A stretch of DNA of 45,200 bases from an uncultured Eubacterium sp. (lineage in GTDB: Bacteria; Bacillota; Clostridia; Lachnospirales; Lachnospiraceae): assembly GCA_947384955.1 (NCBI GenBank), contig CANDJC010000026.1, positions 1 to 45,200 of the forward strand, written 5' to 3'. Position numbers and translations under genes: made by a program. The notes below the pieces were generated by a model. That model was given only the letters and a program-made list of their open reading frames with translations, did not search any database and had not been told where the DNA came from. Numbering within the stretch: the stretch's first letter is position 1; the number at the start of each line of letters is the position of its first letter. Below are positions 8,119 through 16,429 of the stretch, one piece after another.

Positions 8119-9333
8119 ATGAAGTATGATTTTACATCCATCCTGGAACGGAATGGAAAAGATGCGATTGCCCTTGACGGGGCCGGAACGAAAGGAGCTC
8201 CTGGTCTTCCGAAAGAAGGATTTGACTTTATTCCGATGTGGGTTGCGGATATGAATTTTCCAACAGTGCCGAGTGTGCCAGAGGCTGTCATAAGGCGTGC
8301 CAGTCATCCGGCATATGGGTATTTTGAGCCCTGTGAACAGTATTTTCGTTCCATTATCAGCTGGCAGGAGCAGCAGCATCAGGTAAAAGGCCTGCAGAAA
8401 GAACATATTGGATATGAAAACGGTGTTCTTGGCGGTGTGATATCGGCACTGACCAGTTATGCGGCGCCTGGGGATGCGGTTTTGCTTCACAGTCCTGTTT
8501 ATATTGGTTTTTCGCAGTCTATTACACAAAACGGGTATCGAATGGTGTTAAGCGGGCTGAAAAAAGACAGCCAGAATGTATACCGCATGGATTATGAAGA
8601 TATGGAAAAGAAAATCAAAGAAAACCATATTCATGTGGCGGTTTTTTGTTCGCCGCATAATCCTTCCGGCCGGGTCTGGGAACGTGAAGAGCTGGAAACA
8701 GCGATGGAAATTTTTGAAAAATATGAAGTAACGGTTATTTCGGATGAAATCTGGTCAGATATTCTGTTAAATGGAAACATCCACATTCCGGTGCAGTCTG
8801 TCAGTGTATATGCCAGAGAACATACGGCGGCGTTTTATGCTCCGAGCAAAACGTTTAATCTGGCCGGACTGATTGGAAGCTATCATATTATTTATAACCG
8901 CACCATGCGCGACCGGATTCGTTCGAAGGGGGCAAAGACGCATTATAACAGCATGAATGTCCTTTCCATGCATGCACTGACTGGCGCATACGGAGAGGAA
9001 GGCCGGGAATGGGTGAAGGAACTCTGCCAGGTATTAAGCGGAAATGTCAATTATGCCTGTGATTTTATTGAGAAACATTTTGACGGCATTTCGGTTTCTA
9101 AGCCGCAGGGAACTTATATGCTGTTTTTAGACTGTACAGACTGGTGTATGAAACATGGAAAAACAATGGATGAGCTTTTAAGAGCCGGATGGGATGTCGG
9201 AGTGGGGTGGCAGGACGGAAGGCCTTTTTACGGTCCGTGTCATATCCGGATGAACCTGGCGCTGCCGCTTACAAGGGTACAGGAAGCATTCAGCCGTCTG
9301 AACAGGTATGTATTTGCGGAGAATGCAGAATGA
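8119..9333 (+). CDS. MalY/PatB-type PLP-dependent cysteine-S-conjugate beta-lyase
   Basis: The product is 404 aa, a class I/II fold aminotransferase of the MalY/PatB group. The motifs are: MWVADMNFPTVPSV near the N-terminus (the MWVADMDF block), HPAYGYFEP, ENGVLGGV, CSPHNPSGRVW, ISDEIWSDI, and the PLP lysine in APSKTFNLAGL (about Lys244). Members split cystathionine or cysteine conjugates to a thiol, pyruvate and ammonia. The start is ATG 8119 or the adjoining GTG 8116, both served by GAGGAGGAG at 8102-8110. The stop overlaps the next gene's start as ATGA, so the two are translationally coupled. Confidence 0.88.
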   Translation: MKYDFTSILERNGKDAIALDGAGTKGAPGLPKEGFDFIPMWVADMNFPTVPSVPEAVIRRASHPAYGYFEPCEQYFRSIISWQEQQHQVKGLQKEHIGYENGVLGGVISALTSYAAPGDAVLLHSPVYIGFSQSITQNGYRMVLSGLKKDSQNVYRMDYEDMEKKIKENHIHVAVFCSPHNPSGRVWEREELETAMEIFEKYEVTVISDEIWSDILLNGNIHIPVQSVSVYAREHTAAFYAPSKTFNLAGLIGSYHIIYNRTMRDRIRSKGAKTHYNSMNVLSMHALTGAYGEEGREWVKELCQVLSGNVNYACDFIEKHFDGISVSKPQGTYMLFLDCTDWCMKHGKTMDELLRAGWDVGVGWQDGRPFYGPCHIRMNLALPLTRVQEAFSRLNRYVFAENAE

Positions 9334-10616
9334 AAGCCCGTATTTATGATGCGGCTGTGATTGGAGCCGGTGCGTCCGGCCTTATGACAGCGATATGCGC
9401 GGCGCGAAGAGGCAGGGATGTTATACTGCTGGAACATATGGACCAGCCAGGGAAAAAAATTCTTGCTACCGGAAACGGAAAATGCAATTATACCAATGCA
9501 GACCAGGCGCTGGATGCTTATTACTGTGAAGACAGGTCATTTATCCGTACGGTACTTGAACAGTTTTCCTGTACAGATGCGATTCGTTTTTTTGAAGAGC
9601 TTGGCATCCGTCCGCTTCAAAAAAACGGGACCTGCATTTATCCTGAAAGCGAGCAGGCTTCATCCATAAGAAATGCACTGACAGCGGAAGTAAAACGGCT
9701 TCAGATACCGCTTGTGTTATCGGCCGCGGTTCAAAGCATCCAAAAGGACACGGATAAAAATATTTTTTTGATTCAGACGAAAGGACAGCCCGTATACTGT
9801 CGCAGCTGTGTCCTTGCTGCCGGCGGAATGGCCGCAAAAAAAACAGGCAGTGACGGAAGCGGTTATATTTATGCAAAACAGCTTGGACATACCATTACAA
9901 AACCACTGCCCGCTCTGACAGCACTGACTGCAGACTATTCCAGACGGAAGCTGCCAGCCGGTGTCCGTACCGGATGTCTGGCATCTTTGCTGATTGATAC
10001 AAAAACGAAGGCCAGAGAGCGTGGAGAGCTTCAGATTACGGACTACGGAATATCAGGCATTGTGATTTTTCAGTTCAGCCGGACGGCCGTACGCGCATTG
10101 TCAGAAAACAGACAGGTGCAGGTATCGCTGGATTTTAAGCCGGATATGTCTAAAAAAGAACTGACCGCGTATTTGAAAAACCGGTTTTTGGGCATTTATA
10201 CGGCACAGAAGGAAGCAGGGGAAGGTCTGAACGGCTTTCTGCCAGATAAACTTTCAGCAGTGATATTATCGCAGAGCGGCATTTTGCAAAACACACGATG
10301 CAGAGACCTGGACGAAACACAGATTCGAAACCTGGTGCGGTACATCAAGGACAACAGGGTTACCGTTACAGGATACAGGGATTTTGATTTTGCGCAGGTA
10401 ACAGCAGGAGGCGTGCCCGTATCGCAGATTCATCCCCGGACAATGGAATCCAGGCTGGTAAAAGGCCTGTTTTTTGCAGGAGAAATCATAGATGCAGATG
10501 CAAAATGCGGGGGATATAACCTGCAGTGGGCATGGGCAAGCGGATATATAGCAGGAAGGAGCATACAGGCACATGATTCGAATTCAGCAGATAAGAGTAC
10601 CTCTAAACCACAGTAA
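9330..10616 (+). CDS. NAD(P)/FAD-dependent oxidoreductase, HI0933/YhiN/BaiN-like
   Basis: The product is 428 aa. AAVIGAGASGLMTAICAAR is the ADP-binding motif, KKILATGNGKCNYTN is the hallmark of the HI0933 (YhiN) family, and GGVPVSQIHPRTMESR and FFAGEIIDADAKCGGYN close the FAD site near the C-terminus. A relative (BaiN) was reported in bile-acid dehydroxylating clostridia, but this family is broad and the substrate here is open. The start ATG overlaps the stop of the lyase gene (ATGA). The 3' end overlaps the next flavoprotein by 44 bases. Confidence 0.85.
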   Translation: MKARIYDAAVIGAGASGLMTAICAARRGRDVILLEHMDQPGKKILATGNGKCNYTNADQALDAYYCEDRSFIRTVLEQFSCTDAIRFFEELGIRPLQKNGTCIYPESEQASSIRNALTAEVKRLQIPLVLSAAVQSIQKDTDKNIFLIQTKGQPVYCRSCVLAAGGMAAKKTGSDGSGYIYAKQLGHTITKPLPALTALTADYSRRKLPAGVRTGCLASLLIDTKTKARERGELQITDYGISGIVIFQFSRTAVRALSENRQVQVSLDFKPDMSKKELTAYLKNRFLGIYTAQKEAGEGLNGFLPDKLSAVILSQSGILQNTRCRDLDETQIRNLVRYIKDNRVTVTGYRDFDFAQVTAGGVPVSQIHPRTMESRLVKGLFFAGEIIDADAKCGGYNLQWAWASGYIAGRSIQAHDSNSADKSTSKPQ

Positions 10617-12210
10617 AGATGATATTGAGCGCAAAATAAAAAAACTTCTGCGCATCCGTTCTGACCATCCGGCTGCCATCCGGATAAAAAAGCAGTCCAT
10701 CGACGCAAGACGCGGCAGGGAGGCGTGCTATGTTTATACCGCAGATGCAGATTTCGGAATGAATACAGAGCAGGAAGAAGAGCTTATCAAAAGGGTTTAC
10801 AATAAAAATATTATGTTAACTCCTAACGAGACTTCTTTGTATTCTTGCGGGAAAGACAGCTTAGCCGTACATTTTAAAAAGAAACTGCAGCACCGTCCGG
10901 TAATTGCCGGAAGCGGCCCCGCAGGATTATTTTGTGCGTATCTGCTGGCCATGCATGGTTTTGAGCCTGTAATTATTGAACGCGGAAAGAAAGCGGAGGA
11001 ACGAAAACAGGATGTAGAAAAATTCTGGAAGGACGGCGTCTTAAATCCTTCTTCCAATGTACAGTTTGGCGAGGGCGGCGCCGGGACCTTTTCTGACGGA
11101 AAACTGAACACACTGGTAAAAGATACCTTTGGGAGAAACCGTTTCGTGCTGGAAACGTTTGTAAAATTCGGGGCAGACAGCAGCATTCTGTATGTAAACA
11201 AGCCACACATCGGAACCGATATGCTGACTGGCATTCTAAAAAACATGCGGAAAGAAATCATCCGCCTTGGCGGTACTTTTTATTTTGAAACATGTCTGAC
11301 AGATATCGGGATACAGGATGAAAAAATCTGTTCCGTTACGCTGGAAAAAGATAAAAAGACGCGTCAGATACCGGCAGACGCACTTGTCCTTGCCATCGGA
11401 CACAGTGCCAGGGATACTTTTCAGATGCTGTATGAAAAGAAAATTCCAATGGAGCCGAAAGCATTTGCCGTAGGACTGCGGGCCGAACATCCGCAGAAAA
11501 TGATAAATGAACATCAGTACCATGGAGCGGATATGCGCTATCTTCCTGCGGCCTCTTATAAAGTCACAGCTTCTTTTGCACCGCAGCGGGGCGTTTATTC
11601 TTTCTGCATGTGTCCGGGCGGATATGTTGTAAATGCTTCTTCCGAACAAAATCACCTTGCCATAAACGGCATGAGTTATCAAAAACGGGATGGAAAAAAT
11701 GCCAACAGCGCAGTTATTGTTTCTGTTACGCCCGAAGATTTTGCACGGTTTGGAAATTCTCCTCTTAGCGGGATTGCATTTCAAAGAGAGCTCGAGGCGC
11801 GTGCCTTTGCTCTTGGAAATGGAAAAATTGTGCAGCAGCTGTATGGGGATTATAAAAAGGGACGGGTATCGTCAGCTTATGGCGAATTTGATTCCCAGAC
11901 AAAAGGAGCCTGTACGTTTGCTGACCTGGGAATGCTTCTGCCTGATGAATTGAAAGCAGCGTTTATTAACGGCATGGAACGCTTTGCTGACTATATTCCG
12001 GGGTTTAACCGTTATGATACGATTCTTTCCGGGATAGAAAGCAGGACTTCTTCTCCGGTACGAATTCTGCGTAACGGGCAGTATCAGAGTGCAGTGAAGG
12101 GGATTTATCCATGCGGGGAAGGTGCCGGGTATGCTGGCGGGATTATGTCGGCGGCAATGGATGGGATGAAAACAGCAGAGGCACTTGTAGGATGGAAGAT
12201 GGGTGAGTAA
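10573..12210 (+). CDS. FAD-dependent dehydrogenase, COG2509 (long form)
   Basis: The product is 545 aa. The first about 90 residues (MIRIQQIRVPLNHSKDDIE onward) are the small N-terminal domain typical of this group, followed by VIAGSGPAGLFCAYLLAMHG, NVQFGEGGAGTFSDGKLNT, FCMCPGGYVVNASSE, ESRTSSPVRI and CGEGAGYAGGIMSAAMDG, which together outline the FAD pocket. The reaction is unknown. The start lies 44 bases inside the preceding gene with AGGAAGGAG upstream, so expression is coupled. The 2145-3536 gene encodes a shorter relative that lacks the N-terminal domain and carries an extra Cys cluster. Confidence 0.85.
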   Translation: MIRIQQIRVPLNHSKDDIERKIKKLLRIRSDHPAAIRIKKQSIDARRGREACYVYTADADFGMNTEQEEELIKRVYNKNIMLTPNETSLYSCGKDSLAVHFKKKLQHRPVIAGSGPAGLFCAYLLAMHGFEPVIIERGKKAEERKQDVEKFWKDGVLNPSSNVQFGEGGAGTFSDGKLNTLVKDTFGRNRFVLETFVKFGADSSILYVNKPHIGTDMLTGILKNMRKEIIRLGGTFYFETCLTDIGIQDEKICSVTLEKDKKTRQIPADALVLAIGHSARDTFQMLYEKKIPMEPKAFAVGLRAEHPQKMINEHQYHGADMRYLPAASYKVTASFAPQRGVYSFCMCPGGYVVNASSEQNHLAINGMSYQKRDGKNANSAVIVSVTPEDFARFGNSPLSGIAFQRELEARAFALGNGKIVQQLYGDYKKGRVSSAYGEFDSQTKGACTFADLGMLLPDELKAAFINGMERFADYIPGFNRYDTILSGIESRTSSPVRILRNGQYQSAVKGIYPCGEGAGYAGGIMSAAMDGMKTAEALVGWKMGE

Positions 12211-12324
12211 CGGATTGTTTTAGGGAGCTTTCGGGACACCCTAAATAATGCCACTGATTCACATCCTGAATCCCTCTCACATCACCTCCTGCAACAATTT
12301 TCCAGCGTTTATGCACATTTGTAC
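12211..12324. other. Gap before mutS with weak hairpin and one DnaA-box-like site
   Basis: TTTAGGG (12219-12225) pairs with CCCTAAA (12239-12245), a possible weak end to the flavoprotein transcript without a T run. TTATGCACA at 12309-12317 matches the DnaA box consensus, but it is single. Nothing else is recognised. Confidence 0.3.
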
Positions 12325-12353
12325 TTGCCCATTTCTTTACAGAGGGTTATAAT
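12325..12353 (+). promoter_or_regulatory. Sigma-A promoter of mutS
   Basis: TTGCCC, 17 bases, TATAAT, ending 60 bp before the mutS ATG. The spacing and perfect -10 make this the likely start point for mutS. Confidence 0.65.
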
Positions 12354-12412
12354 ACCTTTGATTTATAAATAGAAATGAAAGATTTCAAAAGAAGAGAGAG
12401 GTTTCAAACTAA

Positions 12413-15076
12413 ATGGCAGATATGATGTCAGAAGCAACGCCGATGATGCGGCAGTATTTAAAAATGAAGGAGGATTATAAAGACTGCATTTTATTCTACC
12501 GTCTTGGTGATTTTTATGAAATGTTTTTTGAAGATGCGCTAAAAGCATCAAAAGAACTGGAATTAACGCTGACTGGAAAGAACTGCGGCCTGGAAGAGAG
12601 GGCTCCTATGTGCGGCGTTCCGTACCATTCCGTTGAAGGCTATTTAAATAAGCTGGTAGGAAAAGGATATAAAGTCGCCATCTGTGAACAGGTTGAAGAT
12701 CCAAAACAGGCCAGGGGCATTGTACACCGCGAAGTCATCCGGGTTGTAACGCCTGGCACGAATACGAATCTTCAGGCGCTGGATGAATCTAAAAATAATT
12801 ACATAATGTCTGTGATTTATTTAAACGGGCGCTACGGCATTTCGACTGCGGATGTAACAACAGGCGATTATTATGTGACCGAAGTGGAAACCGAGCAGAA
12901 ACTTATGGATGAGATAAATAAATTTGCGCCTTCTGAGATTATCTGCAACGAAGCTTTTTACATGAGCGGGATTGATATGGAAGAGATTCGTGCGCGGCTC
13001 GGTGTCAGTATTTCTTCGCTGGATGCCTGGTATTTTTCGGATGAAACAGCTTCGGCTGCACTGCTTGGACATTTTAAAGTCAACAGTGTGGAAGGACTTG
13101 GCTTAAAAGATTATCCTTACGGTACGACAGCTGCCGGGGCCCTTTTGAAATATCTGTATGAAACGCAGAAAACATCCATGGAACATCTGTCTTCCATTCA
13201 TCCTTATACAACCGGAATGTTTATGGTCATAGACAGCTCCACAAGGCGGAACCTGGAACTTGTAGAAACGATGAGGGAAAAGCAAAAGCGCGGCTCTTTG
13301 TTATGGGTATTGGATAAAACCAAAACAGCCATGGGTGCAAGGACTCTGCGCTCTTATGTGGAGCAGCCTTTAATCGAATGCAGCGAAATCGAACGGCGTT
13401 TAGATGCCATTGAAGAAATCAACAGCCGCGTCATAGACCGTGAAGAAATCCGCGAATATCTGCATCCGATTCATGACCTGGAGCGTCTGATTGCGCGTGT
13501 TACATACCAGACCGCCAATCCCAGAGATTTCATCGCGCTTCGCAATTCTTTAAAAATGATTGCGCCGCTGAAGCAGATTTTGGCTGAGTTTCACTGTTCT
13601 TTGTTAAAAGAAACGTTAAAAGACATGGACGAGCTGGAGGATATTTATGATTTGATTGAGTCCTCGATTGAAGAAGATGCCCCGATTTCCGTCCGGGAAG
13701 GCGGTATTATCAAAAACGGTTTCAAAGAAGACATCGACAGGCTGCGTGAGGCCAGGACAAACGGCAAGACCTGGTTAGCCGATGTGGAAAAGAAGGAGCG
13801 GGACGAAACAGGAATTAAAAATTTAAAAATCAAACATAACAAAGTATTCGGCTATTATCTGGAAGTTACAAATTCATATAAAAATCTGGTGCCGGAGCAT
13901 TATGTCCGAAGGCAGACACTGGCTAATGCCGAGCGTTACATTACACCGGAGCTAAAAGAGCTGGAGGATATGATTTTAGGAGCGGAAGATAAGCTGGTAG
14001 CGCTGGAATACGATTATTTTTGCGAAATACGCCAAAGCATTGCAAAAGAAGTTATCCGCATCCAGAAAACAGCAAAGGCGGTTGCCGTATTAGATGTGCT
14101 TGTATCGCTGGCTGTTGTGGCAGAAGAAGGCCGCTACTGCAGGCCCGGCCTGAATGAATCCGGTGTGATTGATATCCGCGAAGGCCGTCACCCGGTTGTT
14201 GAAAAAATGATAAGCCATGATATGTTTATTACAAATGATACGTATCTGGACCATGCGGACAGCCGTATTTCCATTATTACAGGCCCGAATATGGCAGGAA
14301 AGTCCACTTATATGCGCCAGACTGCACTAATTGTCATGATGGCGCAGATGGGCAGCTTTGTCCCGGCAAAATCTGCGGATATCGGCCTGGTAGACAGAGT
14401 CTTTACCAGAGTCGGCGCCTCGGACGACCTGGCCAGCGGGCAGAGCACGTTTATGGTGGAAATGAATGAGGTTGCAAATATTCTGCGCAATGCCACCGAT
14501 AAAAGCCTCCTGATTTTAGACGAAATCGGACGCGGCACCAGCACATTTGACGGATTAAGCATTGCCTGGGCAGTCGTCGAGCATATTTCAAATCCAAAGC
14601 TTCTGGGTGCCAAAACGTTATTCGCTACACATTATCATGAACTGACGGAGCTGGAGGGAAAGCTTGATAACGTAAATAATTACTGTATCGCTGTAAAAGA
14701 AAAGGGGGACGACATTGTATTCCTTCGCAAAATCGTAAAGGGAGGCGCCGACAAAAGCTACGGCATCCAGGTCGCCAAGCTGGCAGGCGTGCCGGAAAGC
14801 GTGATTGAGCGCGCGAAGGAAATTGTCGAGGAATTAAGCGAGCATGATATTACGGAAATTACAAAAAATCTGACGGTGAAGAATGCAGCCGCAAAACCGA
14901 AAAAGAAAAAAACGCAGCCGGATACGCTGGATTTGGAGCAGATTTCTTTGTTTGATACGGTGAAGGATGATGATATTATTGAGGAGCTGCGAAGTGTGGA
15001 TATTAGTTCTATGACACCGCTTGAGGCTATGAATAAACTGAATGAGCTGCAGAACAAAGTGAAAAATAGGTGGTAA
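12413..15076 (+). CDS. mutS: DNA mismatch repair ATPase MutS
   Basis: The product is 887 aa, full length for MutS1. Residues 20-45 hold the mismatch-probing motif in DFYEMFFEDA (Phe-X-Glu). Connector, lever and clamp regions follow, and the C-terminal ABC-type ATPase shows Walker A GPNMAGKSTYMRQ (about residue 625), LILDEIGRGTSTFDG and FATHYHELTEL. It recognises mispairs and loops in newly made DNA and recruits MutL. AGAGAGAGG lies 11 bases before the ATG. The usual mutS-mutL adjacency is kept but is separated by a 1.35-kb block of repeats and AT-rich DNA. Confidence 0.97.
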   Translation: MADMMSEATPMMRQYLKMKEDYKDCILFYRLGDFYEMFFEDALKASKELELTLTGKNCGLEERAPMCGVPYHSVEGYLNKLVGKGYKVAICEQVEDPKQARGIVHREVIRVVTPGTNTNLQALDESKNNYIMSVIYLNGRYGISTADVTTGDYYVTEVETEQKLMDEINKFAPSEIICNEAFYMSGIDMEEIRARLGVSISSLDAWYFSDETASAALLGHFKVNSVEGLGLKDYPYGTTAAGALLKYLYETQKTSMEHLSSIHPYTTGMFMVIDSSTRRNLELVETMREKQKRGSLLWVLDKTKTAMGARTLRSYVEQPLIECSEIERRLDAIEEINSRVIDREEIREYLHPIHDLERLIARVTYQTANPRDFIALRNSLKMIAPLKQILAEFHCSLLKETLKDMDELEDIYDLIESSIEEDAPISVREGGIIKNGFKEDIDRLREARTNGKTWLADVEKKERDETGIKNLKIKHNKVFGYYLEVTNSYKNLVPEHYVRRQTLANAERYITPELKELEDMILGAEDKLVALEYDYFCEIRQSIAKEVIRIQKTAKAVAVLDVLVSLAVVAEEGRYCRPGLNESGVIDIREGRHPVVEKMISHDMFITNDTYLDHADSRISIITGPNMAGKSTYMRQTALIVMMAQMGSFVPAKSADIGLVDRVFTRVGASDDLASGQSTFMVEMNEVANILRNATDKSLLILDEIGRGTSTFDGLSIAWAVVEHISNPKLLGAKTLFATHYHELTELEGKLDNVNNYCIAVKEKGDDIVFLRKIVKGGADKSYGIQVAKLAGVPESVIERAKEIVEELSEHDITEITKNLTVKNAAAKPKKKKTQPDTLDLEQISLFDTVKDDDIIEELRSVDISSMTPLEAMNKLNELQNKVKNRW

Positions 15077-15120
15077 TTTAAGGGGATACTCTGCATTTTA
15101 GGGGGAGGGGAGGGGGCTCC

Positions 15121-15414
15121 GCGGACGCTGGATGGAGAAACTTTTTCCTTCTGATGTTCCGTTTCCGAAAAGCAGGAAGTTCTAAGTTTTCTGCATTCAG
15201 GCTGTGGCTGCTTACGGACCGGCGCCTGATGCCCTGGCACAGAGAGAGTGCAAAGTTACTGGCACAGGCAGGCGCCTTTTGGGGCTTCAAGGTTTTATAA
15301 GGGGATAAACTGTGAGCCCCAAATCCTGGGTTTTGAGCAGAAAACTAAGAACTTCCAGCTTTTCTCCAAAGTCACATCAGAAGGAAAAAGTTTCTCCATC
15401 CAGCTGATTTTGGC
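15121..15414 (+). repeat. Structured intergenic repeat, copy C (reference copy)
   Basis: 294 bp starting 45 bp after mutS. The outer arms 15127-15156 and 15375-15404 are a perfect 30-bp inverted repeat (GCTGGATGGAG...). The second stem, 15167-15194 with 15337-15364, pairs at 26 of 28 positions; the two exceptions are A:A oppositions. Inside lie hairpin GGCGCCTG (15221-15228)/CAGGCGCC (15269-15276) and hairpin TTTGGGGCT (15278-15286)/AGCCCCAAA (15315-15323). The termini GCGGACGC and CAGCTGATTTTGGC are shared with other copies. No protein is encoded. The layout is that of a multi-stem structured RNA or a DNA cruciform. Confidence 0.9.
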
Positions 15415-16016
15415 GAGAATAAACGTTTGAATGGCGAAATGATATGTATTTAATTATAATTTTCTTTCTGACACCTGTTACAAATTTTTTATTCGATATC
15501 ATATGAAGATGATACAGCGATAATCAAATGTAATATATAGCGCACCAGTTATAAGCTTTTGATTTGATACAAGATACAGATTAAATAGAAGCGAATATAT
15601 ACAAGATATAATATTGATTATTACAAAAATATATCGAAATTTGAAAAATTGTAAATTGGTGTATATAGCATAGATTTTCACAAAAATACATTAAAATCAG
15701 TAAAGCTGTAAATGGGTGTTTTTGAGATACCAGTTTACAAGTTTTTGATTCTATGCCATATCTAAACCATAAGCTATAGCTAAATACAATATAATTTAGA
15801 TTTTCGTAATAATACATCAAAATCAGTAAATTTGTAAACCAGTATTATGTGAATATAAAATAAAATTTTTCAGGAGCAAAAACTTAAAACATATGTAAAC
15901 AACATTACATAACAAAAATAATTACCGCACAGATATTGAAAATCCGCCCTTAAAGTATTCACCATTTATGCCCGAAACAAGAACTCACCGTACAGCAAAA
16001 TAAACCGTAAAAAATT
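15415..16016. repeat. AT-rich spacer with degenerate tandem repeats between copies C and D
   Basis: About 600 bp of very AT-rich DNA with no convincing gene. A motif of roughly 46 bp occurs three times (15615-15660, 15672-15718, 15798-15843; core AAAATCAGTAAA..TGTAAA), and a second motif (CCAGTT.A.AAG.TTTTGATT) occurs at about 15545 and 15730. Together they imply an old direct duplication with a period of about 185 bp. Short reading frames here are AT-driven and lack ribosome sites. Confidence 0.6.
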
Positions 16017-16333
16017 GCCAAAGTCAGCCGGAGGGAGAAACTGTTTCCTTCTGATGTGACTTTGGAGAAAAGTTAGAAGTTCTTAGTTTTCTGCTCAAAA
16101 CCCAGGATTTGGGGCTCACAGCTTATCTCCTTATAAAACCTTAAAGCCCCAAAAGGCGCCTGCCAGTGCCAGTAACCTTGCACTCTCTCTGTGCCAGGGC
16201 AGGGCCCACCTCGTTTTATCGGGTGTCAGGCGCCGGTCCGTGAGCAGCCACAGCCTGAATGCAGAAAACTTAGAACTTCTTACTTTTCGGAAACGGAACA
16301 TCAGAAGGAAACAGTTTCTCCCTCTGGCGTCCG
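16017..16333 (-). repeat. Structured intergenic repeat, copy D (inverted partner of C)
   Basis: 317 bp in the opposite orientation to copy C, ending about 95 bp before mutL. The outer arms 16027-16056 and 16299-16328 match at 29 of 30 positions, and the exception is a G:T wobble. Relative to C the arm changed from ATGG to AGGG and from TTTTTC to TGTTTC, and both changes are compensated in the other arm. The second stem keeps the same two mismatch positions. The copy carries about 24 extra bases near 16203-16226 in the loop of the GGCGCC hairpin. Confidence 0.88.
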
Positions 16334-16429
16334 TTTCCAATTCCCCCTTTGACGCTTAAAAAAATCCCTCTCCAGCGTCACCCAGTCGCCTGAAAATGTA
16401 TCGCCACATTCAAAAAGGAGCCCGTCCTT

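Noticed and set aside
12309-12317. TTATGCACA DnaA box upstream of mutS
   Set aside because: A single perfect match is expected by chance at this scale; no cluster, so not called an origin or regulatory site.
15248-15430. Small open frames inside repeats A-F (also 6779-7036 minus, 16131-16340 minus, 32410-32592 plus)
   Set aside because: They follow the repeat sequence and stem pairing, lack ribosome sites and differ between copies, so they are by-products of the element.
15499-15820. Tyr/Ile/Phe-rich minus-strand open frames in the AT-rich spacer
   Set aside because: Composition is what AT-rich DNA gives by chance; no start signals or recognisable domains.
15415-16016. Replication origin
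   Set aside because: AT-rich with repeats, but no DnaA box cluster and no dnaA, dnaN or parAB genes nearby.
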